Shown here: one piece after another, positions 1-9,488 of the stretch
Layout: every line of letters begins with the position of its first letter
Position numbering within the stretch: position 1 is the stretch's first letter
Origin: Bacteroides nordii WAL 11050 = JCM 12987
Lineage (GTDB): Bacteria > Bacteroidota > Bacteroidia > Bacteroidales > Bacteroidaceae
Assembly (NCBI GenBank): GCA_000613465.1
Contig: BAJA01000032.1
Span: forward strand, 1 to 64,000
Length of the DNA: 64,000 bases
Reading direction: 5' to 3'
Notes under the pieces: generated by a model
What the model saw: only the letters and a program-made list of their open reading frames with translations
Told to the model about the DNA's origin: nothing
Database searches by the model: none
Position numbers and translations under genes: made by a program

Positions 1-17
1 TCTCTCACCGGGGAACA

Positions 18-112
18 TTGTTTTAGATGTACATGTAAAGCTGCTCCACATGCACATGTCGTACTGCTCCACATGTACATGTCGTACTGCTTTACATGTA
101 CATCTAAAACAA
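18..112. repeat. Four 23-bp-spaced palindromes bounded by a 24-bp inverted repeat
   Basis: Positions 18-41 and 89-112 are perfect inverted copies. Between and within them, ATGTACAT-type palindromes are centred at 30.5, 53.5, 76.5 and 99.5, exactly 23 bp apart. The inner units read CTGCTCCACATG followed by YACATGTCGTA. It could be a clustered protein-binding site or a hairpin terminator for whatever lies to the left. The remaining bases up to the peptidase gene hold nothing else recognisable. Confidence 0.8.
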
Positions 113-323
113 AGAAGCACTACGACCTTGATACATTCGATTACGACTAACCGGACGAAGCCCCTAACAGAACACCAATATGCCTTACTATAATAAAATC
201 TGTAAAAGGGAATTAATAAAGATAACGAGTATTGGCGAACGACAGATAAAAAAGTATCCTTTCTTTGACGAATTTCAGTTTATTACTAACTTTGCAGGAA
301 TAAGAAGCAAAAACTGAGAAATA

Positions 324-2534
324 ATGAAAAAGATAACCCTTACCCTTCTACTTTTCCTTGCTTGCGTGGCAGGCATGGCACAAGGTAGTAAAAGACTCGA
401 CCTGAAGGATATAACTTCCGGTCAATACCGCCCTACAAGCATTCGGAACGTAGTCCCAATGCCCGACGGTGAGCACTACACTCAGATGAATGACGAAGGT
501 ACCCAAATCACCAAATACTCTTTCAAAACAGGAGAACCTGTGGAAGTAATCTTCGATGTGGCTAAAGCCCGCGAATGTGATTTCAAACACTTTGACAGTT
601 ATCAGTTTTCTCCGGACGGGTCCAAACTGCTGATTGCAACTAAAACAACGCCCATTTACCGGCGTTCATATACAGCCGTACATTACTTATACCCCTTAAA
701 ACGCAATGATAAAGGGGTAACGACAAACAACATTATTGAACGGCTTTCTGACGGGGGCCCTCAACAAGCCCCCGTTTTTTCTCCGGACGGAACAATGATT
801 GCTTTTGTACGGGATAACAACATCTTCCTGGTAAAAACACTCTATGGCAACAGTGAGAGCCAGGTGACGGAAGACGGTAAACAAAATGCAGTACTCAATG
901 GTATTCCCGATTGGGTATATGAAGAAGAGTTCGGCTTTAACCGGGCACTGGAATTCAGTGCCGACAACTCAATGCTGGCTTTTATCCGTTTTGATGAAAC
1001 GGAAGTTCCTTCGTACCAGTTCCCACTCTTTGCCGGAGAATCACCGCACATCAACGGACTGGAAGATTATCCGGGAGAATACACTTACAAATATCCGAAA
1101 GCCGGATATCCGAACTCCAAAGTAGAAGTACATACTTTTGACATCAAATCAAAAGTTACCCGCACGATGAAGTTGCCATTGGATGCCGACGGATACATCC
1201 CTCGCATCCGTTTCACGCAAGATCCTAACAAGCTTGCCATCATGACACTAAACCGTCATCAGAATCGCTTCGACATGTACTTTGCTGATCCGCGTTCTAC
1301 AGTTTGCAAGTTGGCATTACGCGATGAATCACCTTATTATATCAGCGAAAACGTATTCGACAATATTCAGTTCTACCCCGAAAACTTCAGTTTCCTTAGC
1401 GACAAAGACGGATACCCGCACCTCTACTGGTACAGCATGGGAGGAAATCTGATAAAGCAAGTGACTAAAGGTGCCCATGAAGTAGAATCGTTTTTAGGAT
1501 ATGACGAGGCCGATGGCAGCTTCTACTTCATCAGCAACGAAGAAAGCCCTATGCGACAAGCTGTTTACAAAATAGACCGTAAAGGTAAAAAGACCAAGCT
1601 GTCTCAGAAAGCAGGTATGAACAGTGCTTTGTTCAGCCCCACAATGAAGTATTACATCAACACATACACCAACCTTGACACTCCGGCTGTTATCACCCTG
1701 AATGACAACGAAGGCAAGACGCTGAAAACATTGGAAGCCAACAATGCACTAAAACAAAAGTTGGCACAAGTAGCACTTCCCCAAAAAGAATTCTTCAAGT
1801 TTAAGACTTCCCAGGGAGTAGAGTTAAACGGCTGGATGATGAAACCGGCAGACTTCTCTGCATCCAAAAAGTATCCGGTACTGATGTATCAGTACAGCGG
1901 TCCGGGATCACAACAAGTGTTGGACAACTTCGCCATCAGCTGGGAAACCTATATGGCAAGTTTAGGTTACATCGTTGCCTGTGTAGATGGACGGGGTACC
2001 GGCGGACGGGGTACAGAATTTCAAAAAAGCACTTACCTGAACCTGGGTGTAAAAGAAGCCAAAGATCAGGTGGAAGCAGCCAAATATCTGGGTACATTAC
2101 CTTATGTGGATAAAAATCGTATTGGCATCTGGGGATGGAGCTACGGCGGATATATGGCAATAATGAGTATGAGCGAAGGCACTCCGGTATTCAAAGCAGG
2201 TGTAGCTGTGGCTGCACCAACCGACTGGAAATTCTATGATACCATCTATACGGAGCGCTTTATGCGCACGCCAAAAGAAAATGCAGAAGGATACAAAGCT
2301 GCATCTGCTTTCACACGTGCCGATAAGCTACACGGTAACCTCCTGTTGGTACACGGTATGGCAGATGATAATGTTCATTTCCAGAATTGTGCCGAATATG
2401 CCGAGCATCTGGTACAACTGGATAAACAATTCGACATGCAGGTTTACACCAATCGTAATCATGGTATTTATGGTGGCAATACCCGCCAGCATTTATACAC
2501 GAAACTGACCAATTTCTTTTTGAATAACCTATAG
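324..2534 (+). CDS. Dipeptidyl peptidase IV (S9B serine peptidase), secreted
   Basis: This is a 736-residue periplasmic peptidase that removes N-terminal X-Pro or X-Ala dipeptides. A signal peptide (MKKITLTLLLFLACVAGMAQ) is followed by the DPPIV N-terminal beta-propeller and a C-terminal alpha/beta hydrolase domain. The nucleophile sits in GWSYGG (Ser606). The acid lies in HGMADDNVH and the histidine in NRNHGIYGG near the C-terminus, so the catalytic triad is complete. Length fits the family. It stands alone, with a repeat array before it and a nested palindrome after it. I chose the start that gives the signal peptide directly. Confidence 0.93.
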   Translation: MKKITLTLLLFLACVAGMAQGSKRLDLKDITSGQYRPTSIRNVVPMPDGEHYTQMNDEGTQITKYSFKTGEPVEVIFDVAKARECDFKHFDSYQFSPDGSKLLIATKTTPIYRRSYTAVHYLYPLKRNDKGVTTNNIIERLSDGGPQQAPVFSPDGTMIAFVRDNNIFLVKTLYGNSESQVTEDGKQNAVLNGIPDWVYEEEFGFNRALEFSADNSMLAFIRFDETEVPSYQFPLFAGESPHINGLEDYPGEYTYKYPKAGYPNSKVEVHTFDIKSKVTRTMKLPLDADGYIPRIRFTQDPNKLAIMTLNRHQNRFDMYFADPRSTVCKLALRDESPYYISENVFDNIQFYPENFSFLSDKDGYPHLYWYSMGGNLIKQVTKGAHEVESFLGYDEADGSFYFISNEESPMRQAVYKIDRKGKKTKLSQKAGMNSALFSPTMKYYINTYTNLDTPAVITLNDNEGKTLKTLEANNALKQKLAQVALPQKEFFKFKTSQGVELNGWMMKPADFSASKKYPVLMYQYSGPGSQQVLDNFAISWETYMASLGYIVACVDGRGTGGRGTEFQKSTYLNLGVKEAKDQVEAAKYLGTLPYVDKNRIGIWGWSYGGYMAIMSMSEGTPVFKAGVAVAAPTDWKFYDTIYTERFMRTPKENAEGYKAASAFTRADKLHGNLLLVHGMADDNVHFQNCAEYAEHLVQLDKQFDMQVYTNRNHGIYGGNTRQHLYTKLTNFFLNNL

Positions 2535-2701
2535 AGTTATGATTTATGAGGGTGTCAAAAGCCGGATCAAATTATCAATATGTAACTTTAGAAACACAGA
2601 TTAACGCAAATCAGCGCAGATTTAAATTAGCGTTAATCTGTGTTCTAATAATGAGTGATTTTACTTTTGACACACCTTCCTAATTCATAAATCATAACTC
2701 T
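2533..2701. repeat. Triple-nested palindromic element after the DPPIV gene
   Basis: Three inverted repeats are nested. The outer pair (2533-2548 / 2686-2701) has the word GAGTTATGATTTATG. The middle pair is GGTGTCAAAA (2551-2560) against TTTTGACACACC (2665-2676). The inner pair (about 2592-2611 / 2626-2645) has the word ACACAGATTAACGC. The inner loop contains AGCGCAG, the complement of the CTGCGCT found in the other elements of this window. It overlaps the DPPIV stop codon and may terminate transcription. Confidence 0.75.
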
Positions 2702-2723
2702 CAAACCATAAATCATACATCCA

Positions 2724-3564
2724 ATGAGAAAGCCCGAATGGCTGAAGATAAGTATCGGCGCCAATGAACGTTACACAGAAACAAAGCGTATTGTAGAAAG
2801 TCACTGTTTGCATACCATTTGCAGCAGCGGTCGTTGTCCGAACATGGGAGAATGCTGGGGAAAAGGTACAGCAACCTTTATGATAGCCGGCGATATCTGC
2901 ACCCGCAGTTGTAAGTTCTGCAATACACAAACCGGGCGCCCGCTCCCACTGGATGCCAACGAACCAACGTATGTGGCAGAGTCCATCGCACTAATGAAGT
3001 TATCGCATGCCGTAATAACCTCCGTGGATCGTGACGACCTCGCCGACCTTGGAGCTGCACACTGTACGTACCATCACCGAAATAAAAAGAATAAACCCGG
3101 AAACAACTCTTGAAGTACTGATACCCGATTTTCAGGGACGGATGGAATTAATAGATACTATTATTTCGGCGCATCCGGAAATCATTTCACACAATATGGA
3201 AACCGTACGACGTATCAGTCCGTTGGTGCGCAGTGCAGCCAACTATGATACCAGCCTTAAAGTTATCCACCGGATAGCCAGTAATAACATTACCGCTAAA
3301 AGTGGCATCATGGCAGGATTGGGAGAAACCCCGGCAGAAGTAGAAGAACTCATGGATGACCTTCTGGCGGCCGGATGTAAAATTCTCACCATCGGACAAT
3401 ACCTGCAACCCAGCCACCGGCATTATCCGGTAACAGAATACGTCACTCCCGAACAATTTGCCGCATACAAGAAGATCGGACTGGAGAAAGGCTTTGAGCA
3501 AGTAGAAAGCGCTCCGCTCGTACGTTCTTCCTATCATGCGGAGAAACATGTGAGCAAATTTTAA
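2724..3564 (+). pseudogene. lipA: Lipoyl synthase, frameshifted near residue 114
   Basis: LipA is a radical-SAM enzyme that inserts two sulfurs into protein-bound octanoyl groups. The first fragment (2724-3113) carries both Fe-S cluster motifs, CX4CX5C (around CSSGRCPNMGEC) and CX3CX2C (CTRSCKFC). The second fragment, in the +1 phase, carries the rest (EVLIPDFQGR, GLGET, QYLQPS). At about 3064, restoring two Gs (CACTGGGTACGT) gives HWVRTITEIK, which has the family's usual spacing. A 2-nt deletion in a GGG run therefore explains the break. Given many similar deletions in this window, it is probably a sequence error. No start is annotated for the second fragment alone. Confidence 0.88.
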
Positions 3565-3618
3565 CTTTCAACTCTCAACTTTAAGCCGTATTAGTTTGTT
3601 TTATAGGAAACAGACAAA

Positions 3619-4749
3619 ATGTATACTAAAATGAGCCATAAAGGAATATTATCTTCCGCATTTAACATGTCATTGGGATACATCCCCGTTATCATTTCCA
3701 TAGTCTTATGCGAATTTATAACGCAAGACACCGCAATCTATATCGGAACAGGTATCGGATTGCTTTATTCATATTACTCAATGCATCGTAAGGGAGTGCG
3801 GATTCCAAATTTTATCCTTTACATCTCCACAGCCATCCTGGTATTACTAACCATAGCAGCATTAATCCCGGGTGACTACGTTCCTCCCGGTGCTCTGCCA
3901 CTTACAGTGGAGGTAAGTATTCTTATTCCAATGCTGATTCTCTATCTTCATAAAAAGAGGTTTATCAATTACTTCCTGAAGAAGAAGGAGGTTTGCTCCA
4001 AGCGTCTGTTTGCCCAAGGTGCAGAATCAGCCATTGTATCTGCACACATCGTACTAATATTAGGGATATTGCATTTTATTGCGATCAGTCTGGCAATGTT
4101 TTTTGTACACCCTCTGGAAGATCCGGCAAAGTGGATCATATTCAACTTTCTTCCTCCCGCCATTTTTGTTTTAGCCATCATCTTCAATCAAATCAGTATT
4201 CACTACTTCAATAAGTTGATGGCACATACCGAGTATGTCCCCATTGTCAATACCCAGGGAGATGTAATTGGAAAAAGCCTGGCGCTGGAAGCTCTCAATA
4301 ACAAAAACAGTTACATTAATCCGGTTATACGCATCGCAGTGGCTTCACACGGAAAACTATTTCTTTGCGAACGCCCCCAAACAGCCACCTTGGATAGAGG
4401 TAAAATGGATATTCCAATGGAATGTTACCTCGGCTTCGGAGAGTCGCTTGCCGAAGGATGCCGGAGAATCATGCACAACACTTTTCCCGGTATTAACGGG
4501 TTAAAGCCTACATTCAGCATCATGTATCATTTTGAAAATGCTGTGACCAACAGGCTCGTCTATCTTTTTGTTCTTGATGTAGAAGATGACTCCATCCTTT
4601 GCAATCCACAATTTAAAGGCGGAAAGCTCTGGCAATTTCAGCAGATAGAACATAATTTAGGGCACAACTTCTTTAGCGAATGCTTTGAGGACGAGTACGA
4701 ACACCTAAAGGATATTATTGGTATAAGAGAAAAATACAGGGAATTTTAG
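3619..4749 (+). CDS. Multipass membrane protein with C-terminal NUDIX-like domain
   Basis: This is a 376-residue protein. Roughly residues 10-200 hold six or so hydrophobic segments in two groups, separated by a basic loop (HKKRFINYFLKKKE). Residues about 215-370 are soluble and resemble a NUDIX-type fold (the GLKPTFSIMYHFE and RLVYLFVLDVED strands), but I see no clean GX5EX7REUXEEXGU box, so hydrolase activity is doubtful. An alternative start is Met5. The 3' end overlaps the convergent methyltransferase gene by 35 bp. Function is unknown; the architecture suggests a membrane-anchored nucleotide-sensing protein, which is inference. Confidence 0.75.
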   Translation: MYTKMSHKGILSSAFNMSLGYIPVIISIVLCEFITQDTAIYIGTGIGLLYSYYSMHRKGVRIPNFILYISTAILVLLTIAALIPGDYVPPGALPLTVEVSILIPMLILYLHKKRFINYFLKKKEVCSKRLFAQGAESAIVSAHIVLILGILHFIAISLAMFFVHPLEDPAKWIIFNFLPPAIFVLAIIFNQISIHYFNKLMAHTEYVPIVNTQGDVIGKSLALEALNNKNSYINPVIRIAVASHGKLFLCERPQTATLDRGKMDIPMECYLGFGESLAEGCRRIMHNTFPGINGLKPTFSIMYHFENAVTNRLVYLFVLDVEDDSILCNPQFKGGKLWQFQQIEHNLGHNFFSECFEDEYEHLKDIIGIREKYREF

Positions 4750-5419
4750 ATAGTTCAGGAACCTTTCCTTTCCATTCTTTCACCGTTTTTGTGCGAATGT
4801 ATTCTCCTTCACAAGTTATATTGGCAGCAATGCAAAGCCGAGTCTGTGGACGGCAGTTCTGCAAAATATCTTCAACCATTTTGTTATTACGGTAAGGTGT
4901 CTCAATAAAAAGCTGTGTCTGGTGTTCAGCATAGACACGCTGTTCAAGCATCTTTATCTTCTTGATGCGCTCGGCTGGTTCGATAGGCAAATAACCGTGA
5001 AATGCAAAACTTTGTCCATTGAAACCGGAAGCCATCACAGAAAGTATAATAGAAGAAGGTCCTACCAACGGAACCACTTTCAGATTTTTGCGCTGGGCAA
5101 TGGCAACAACATCTGCTCCCGGATCTGCGACAGCCGGACAACCTGCTTCCGAAATCACCCCCATAGAAGCTCCCCCGATCAACGGTTTCAGATAGCCGGA
5201 AATGTCTTCAGGAGAAGTATGCTTGTTCAGCGTATAAAACGTTAGAGCATCAATATCAATCTCCCGTTCTACTTTCTTTAGAAAACGACGTGCCGAACGA
5301 ATATCTTCAACGATAAAATGGCGGATACCAAGAATGATTTCTTTATTATAAGAAGGTAATACGGACTCGATAGTTGTATCACCCAAAGTTACGGGAATGA
5401 GATAAAGAGCAGTTTCCAT
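4715..5419 (-). CDS. SAM-dependent methyltransferase, tetrapyrrole methylase / RsmI-like family
   Basis: This 234-residue cytoplasmic protein has the tetrapyrrole (corrin/porphyrin) methylase fold. Recognisable blocks are LYLIPVTLGD at the N-terminus, the SAM-loop segment GVISEAGCPAVADPGADVV and the PLVGPSSIILSVMASGFNGQSFAFHGYLP stretch typical of RsmI (16S rRNA C1402 2'-O-methylase). It lacks the usual ATPIGNL start of RsmI and is shorter, so it may be a Bacteroidetes paralogue rather than RsmI itself. It is the last gene of a leftward series fabI, gldB-like, methyltransferase. Confidence 0.8.
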   Translation of the reverse strand: METALYLIPVTLGDTTIESVLPSYNKEIILGIRHFIVEDIRSARRFLKKVEREIDIDALTFYTLNKHTSPEDISGYLKPLIGGASMGVISEAGCPAVADPGADVVAIAQRKNLKVVPLVGPSSIILSVMASGFNGQSFAFHGYLPIEPAERIKKIKMLEQRVYAEHQTQLFIETPYRNNKMVEDILQNCRPQTRLCIAANITCEGEYIRTKTVKEWKGKVPELSKIPCIFLLYQ

Positions 5420-5455
5420 GAGAAATAATGAGTTAAATAATGTGCCAATATGCTA

Positions 5456-6466
5456 TTATTTATAACCTGATTCTTGCAGCATACGATGATAGTCAGTAGT
5501 CTCCAGCAATTGCTGTAAGCTGACATCTTTATGCTTTTTCATATACGAAGAAACAATACATGTACCCATCCAGGTACCAATCAATGCCGGAGCATTCTCA
5601 CCAAAGAAGGCAGTAAACGGTGCAGGTTTCATATACTTACGCACTATCATCGGATCACGGGCATAGAGATGCTGATTTGCCAGCATATACTCCCATACGT
5701 TCCTCTCATTCTCCTGGCACCACTTTTCTTCTGCATCGTCATAGCCCATTGCCTCACCCGTAGAACGGTATCCTAATAATTTTTGCACTACATAATTTAT
5801 CTTACCGTAATGCAGCATCATATCGAGCAGGCAACTCCCTTCCTGAAAGGGGAAAGCATACTTGCTCAGCAGATAGAACACAAAACAATCGGGCACAATA
5901 CGGTCAGGGCGCATAGAACGACACTGATAATCGTAATAAAAACGCTTATATAAAGGATAATCCTCCCCCATATACTTATCCAGACTAATACCGAGCAAAG
6001 TATCCGAAAGAACTACCGATTCATTGAATGCCGAGATTTGTGAATAAACATTCGGTATTTTGATATCGGGAACCTCTTTCTTCAGTCTTTTAAAACCTTT
6101 GGTCAGCCCTTTCTCCACCTCTCCCAGATCAGGGAAACGAGTTTCTACATCTGCCATCAGCCGAAGCAAAGTAGTATCCGAATAAAAAGTCCGGAGCCGC
6201 AAAGAAATGGTATCATCATTAACCTGCCCTAATCCGAGAACTTCTTCAATCAAAATTTTGGTAGGCTGGCGGTACTCCATATTCATCTTTTGCAGAGCGG
6301 AGAAACTATTGGAACGTACATACTCGTTCTGCAACTTATCATAGCGAACTATAGAAATCCCATTCTCCTCATTATGTAATAACGCATTCTCTCCCGTACC
6401 CATCCGACAGGCTACGGCAAATACACATAATATAATAAGGAGAAGAGGATTTCTTAGTTTCATCAT
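5456..6466 (-). CDS. GldB-like gliding-motility-family lipoprotein
   Basis: This is a 336-residue lipoprotein. A basic N-terminus and hydrophobic stretch end at a lipobox cysteine (FAVAC, Cys20). The body carries GldB-family features (PDLGEVEKGLTKGFKRLKKEVPDIKIPNV, DRIVPDCFVFYLLSKYAFPF, GENAPALIGTWMG). In gliding Bacteroidetes GldB is required for motility and secretion. Bacteroides do not glide, so the role here is unknown. It sits 21 bp after fabI on the same strand and is probably cotranscribed. A small palindrome (AATAATGTGCC, 5436-5460) overlaps its stop codon. Confidence 0.8.
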   Translation of the reverse strand: MMKLRNPLLLIILCVFAVACRMGTGENALLHNEENGISIVRYDKLQNEYVRSNSFSALQKMNMEYRQPTKILIEEVLGLGQVNDDTISLRLRTFYSDTTLLRLMADVETRFPDLGEVEKGLTKGFKRLKKEVPDIKIPNVYSQISAFNESVVLSDTLLGISLDKYMGEDYPLYKRFYYDYQCRSMRPDRIVPDCFVFYLLSKYAFPFQEGSCLLDMMLHYGKINYVVQKLLGYRSTGEAMGYDDAEEKWCQENERNVWEYMLANQHLYARDPMIVRKYMKPAPFTAFFGENAPALIGTWMGTCIVSSYMKKHKDVSLQQLLETTDYHRMLQESGYK

Positions 6467-6487
6467 TTTTATAACTTAGTACGCTTC

Positions 6488-7345
6488 TTATCCGTAAATG
6501 ATATTTCCTTCTTCATCTTTATACTCATCGAGCCCCTTCTCATAAGTAGCCATTGCACGAAGACTCATACCTACACTGGAGAAACCACCATCGTGATAGA
6601 GATTCTGCATAGTCACTTTACGAGTGAGGTCGGAGAACATTACGATACAGTAGTCGGCACATTCGTCGGCAGTAGCATTCCCCAATGGAGACATACGATT
6701 AGAAAAATCGAACAGTTTATCCATTCCCTTCACACCCGAACCTGCTGTAGTGAATGTAGGTGACTGCGAAATAGTATTCACGCGCACGCTATGTTCACGT
6801 CCGTAAATATAGCCAAAGCTACGGGCAATAGACTCAAGCAGTGCTTTTGCATCAGCCATGTCATTATAACCATAGAATGTACGCTGAGCAGCCACATAAC
6901 TCAAAGCAAGAATTGAACCATAATCAGCAATAGCGTTCAACTTTTTAGCAGCCTGAATCATTTTATGGAAAGAAACAGCTGATATATCCAACGTTTTCTC
7001 CAGCATTCCATAATCAAGATCATCATAAGTACGTTTTTTACGTACATTAGGAGACATACCTATAGAATGAAGAACAAAATCAATCTGACCGTGCAACACA
7101 TCCATAGAAGTCTTAAATACATTCTGCAAATCTTCTACACTGGTAGCATCAGCTGGGATAACTTCACAGTTCAGTTTTTCGGCCAGAGCATTTACTTCGC
7201 CCATACGTATGGCCATAGGAGTATTTGATAATGTAATAGTTGCACCTTCTTCTACGGCTTTCTCTGCTACCTTCCAGGCAATAGACTGATCGTTCAGAGC
7301 ACCGAAGATAATACCTCTTTTTCCTTTCAACAAATTGTAACTCAT
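6488..7345 (-). CDS. fabI: Enoyl-[acyl-carrier-protein] reductase (NADH)
   Basis: FabI performs the last reduction of fatty-acid elongation. The 285-residue protein starts with the Rossmann segment GKRGIIFGALNDQSIAW and contains the FabI catalytic Tyr-x6-Lys (YNDMADAK) after YVAAQRTFYG. Also present are HSIGM and the substrate-loop region VNTISQSPTFTTAGSGV. Length and motifs are typical. The start codon lies about 27 bp downstream of a TATATTTG promoter box on the minus strand. It leads an operon with the GldB-like and methyltransferase genes. Confidence 0.96.
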   Translation of the reverse strand: MSYNLLKGKRGIIFGALNDQSIAWKVAEKAVEEGATITLSNTPMAIRMGEVNALAEKLNCEVIPADATSVEDLQNVFKTSMDVLHGQIDFVLHSIGMSPNVRKKRTYDDLDYGMLEKTLDISAVSFHKMIQAAKKLNAIADYGSILALSYVAAQRTFYGYNDMADAKALLESIARSFGYIYGREHSVRVNTISQSPTFTTAGSGVKGMDKLFDFSNRMSPLGNATADECADYCIVMFSDLTRKVTMQNLYHDGGFSSVGMSLRAMATYEKGLDEYKDEEGNIIYG

Positions 7346-7371
7346 ACCTTTTAAATAGTTAAATTAGGTTG

Positions 7372-7379
7372 CAAATATA
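7372..7379 (-). promoter_or_regulatory. fabI promoter -7 box
   Basis: CAAATATA on the plus strand reads TATATTTG on the minus strand, matching the Bacteroides -7 consensus TAnnTTTG. It lies about 27 bp before the fabI ATG. Confidence 0.65.
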
Positions 7380-7430
7380 GGAACTTTCTGCATAAAAACA
7401 CGAGAAGTGTGCAAAGAAAAGACGAAAATG

Positions 7431-7493
7431 ACAAAAAATCCACCTAAACCAACAGATTGTACACATCTAACGGGATTATCGACTCTATATTTG
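7431..7493 (+). promoter_or_regulatory. GH28 promoter with two-box HTCS-type operator
   Basis: Box 1 is ACAAAAAATCCACC at 7431, box 2 is ACAGATTGTACACAT at 7452, and the -7 box TATATTTG is at 7486. Distances are 21 and 34 bp, the same as at six other pectin-gene promoters in this window. Binding by the HTCS encoded at 37136-41628 is inferred. Confidence 0.75.
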
Positions 7494-7505
7494 CACCAGA
7501 TAATT

Positions 7506-7620
7506 AAGAGGTTTTTTCATAATATTTATTTTAAGGTTAGAATTAGGTTAACATGAATCTTATTATCCATTCCGGTAGATCGCTCGGGAGAGTAGTCTGC
7601 CAAAGGATAATAAACCTCTT
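7506..7620 (+). ncRNA. Structured 5' leader of the GH28 mRNA
   Basis: The leader is about 170 nt. AAGAGGTTT (7506-7514) pairs with AAACCTCTT (7612-7620), and TTATTATCC (7560-7568) pairs with GGATAATAA (7605-7613), closing a domain around 7569-7604. The 5' part contains TTTTTTCATA, ATTTA and TTAAGGTTAGAA in order, a series that recurs at about 53105-53145. It may be a cis-regulatory RNA. It resembles no riboswitch I can name. Confidence 0.5.
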
Positions 7621-7673
7621 CGGTTATCAAGTGAAGACAACCCTTAGTATTAATCCATAGAAACATAATTTAA

Positions 7674-9283
7674 ATGAACACATTAACGAAAAAGCTCTTG
7701 CTGCTAACAGCTATATGCCTTCCCTTCTCGTACGGGAATCGGACATGCGCTCAAGAAGGAAATGTAATTGACAACAGCATTTATAGTGATCTCCCTTTTG
7801 AGATGCCTATTGTAGAACAACCTGCATTTCCGGACTATACAATAAGTATTGTTGCATTTGGAGCTCAAAATGACGGAAAATTTCTAAACACAAAGGCCAT
7901 CAATGAAGCGATTAAAGCCGTCCATGCCAAAGGCGGAGGTAAAGTTGTTATTCCGGAAGGATTGTGGCTAACAGGTCCTATTGAACTTCTGAGTAATGTA
8001 AACTTATACACAGAACGCAATGCAATGATTCTTTTCACAGATGATTTTGAAGCATATCCTATTATAGAAACATCCTTCGAAGGATTGGAAACACGACGTT
8101 GCCAATCCCCCATCTCAGCACGTAATGCAGAAAACATAGCTATCACGGGCTACGGAACTTTTGACGGCTCAGGAGATAGTTGGAGACCGGTTAAAAGAGA
8201 CAAACTAACTGTTTCTCAATGGAGTAAGCTTGTTAAATCGGGCGGTGTAACCGATGCAGCGGGAAAGATATGGTATCCAACAGCCGGTGCATTGAAGGGC
8301 GCTTTAGCTGCAAAGACTTCAATGTACCCGAAGGAATAAATACAGACGAGGAGTGGGATGAAATCCGGCCTTGGCTGCGTCCGGTATTACTCAATATTGT
8401 AAAGAGTAAGAAAGTGTTATTGGAAGGCGTTACGTTTAAGAATTCTCCCAGCTGGTGTCTGCATCCATTGTCATGCGAACATATTACAATCAACAATGTA
8501 AAGGTATTCAACCCCTGGTATTCTCAGAACGGGGATGCACTCGATCTGGAATCCTGTAAAAATGCATTGATCATCAACAGCCTGTTTGATGCCGGAGACG
8601 ATGCTATCTGTATCAAATCCGGGAAAGATGAGGACGGTCGCCGTCGTGGAGAACCTTGTCAGAATGTATTGGTAAAAAACAATACTGTACTACACGGCCA
8701 TGGTGGTTTCGTAGTAGGAAGCGAAATGTCCGGAGGTGTGAAAAATATATACGTTACAGACTGTACGTTTCTAGGTACGGATGTAGGTCTTCGTTTCAAA
8801 AGTACCCGCGGACGTGGAGGAGTAGTAGAGGGAATTTACATCAATAATATCAACATGATTAATATCCCGAATGAACCATTGCTCTTCGATTTATTCTATG
8901 GCGGCAAGGGGCCGGGAGAAGAAACAGAAGAAGAACGTGCAGCAAATACGAAAACAGATTTGCCACCCGTAACAGAAGAGACTCCTGCATTCAAAGATAT
9001 CCATATTACCAATGTTAACTGTAAAGGATCCGGACGTGCCATGTTTTTCAATGGGTTACCCGAAATGCCTATCCGGAATATAACAGTGAAAAATGTTGTA
9101 ATCACAGATGCTGCCGAAGGTGCTGTTATCAGTCAGGCAGATGGCGTAACTTTGGACAACATCTACATCGAAACGCAAAGTAACGGACCTACACTCCAAA
9201 TGAAAAATGCAAAGAACATTCGGATAGATGGTAAACTACATAAGCAAGTAGATGCTCAGGGAACCAATCTAACCCTAAAGTAA
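7674..9283 (+). CDS. GH28 polygalacturonase / exo-galacturonidase, frameshifted
   Basis: This secreted inverting glycosidase hydrolyses galacturonic-acid linkages in pectin. A signal peptide (ending TCAQ) precedes a right-handed beta-helix with the GH28 motifs in order: NGDALD (about residue 286), AGDDAICIKSG (about 306), GHGGFVVGSE (about 341) and RFKSTRGRGG (about 374). The frame breaks near 8306: restoring one A (TTAAGC) joins GAL to SCKDFNVPEG. The upstream part alone ends at 8339. A single-base deletion, probably a sequence error, is the simplest explanation. It is the first gene of the pectin locus, with an HTCS-type operator and a structured leader. Confidence 0.9.
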
Positions 9284-9309
9284 AATCACATTTACATAGA
9301 TTAGATCAA

Positions 9310-9356
9310 AGCAGACAGTCCTTTTGTCATCACTAACAGGACTGTCTGCTTTTTTT
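9310..9356 (+). terminator. Rho-independent terminator after the GH28 gene
   Basis: The stem is AGCAGACAGTCC (9310-9321) against GGACTGTCTGCT (9339-9350), followed by a run of seven Ts. A TACATTTG promoter box follows directly at 9361 and may drive the next gene. Confidence 0.88.
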
Positions 9357-9488
9357 AGCTTACATTTGCAGAGGAGTTCGCTACAGTAGCACAGAGTCTA
9401 TTATTGACAATCAGATAATTCTCGGTACAACTCTGGGGTGAGCAAACGACATTGACATTCACTCAACAATAAAACAATAAAGAAAGAC

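Noticed and set aside
886..1125. Open frames of 60-140 codons on either strand inside DPPIV, murF-alr, dxs and other long genes
   Set aside because: They lie wholly inside strongly supported genes, have no promoter or family resemblance, and show the composition expected of shadow frames.
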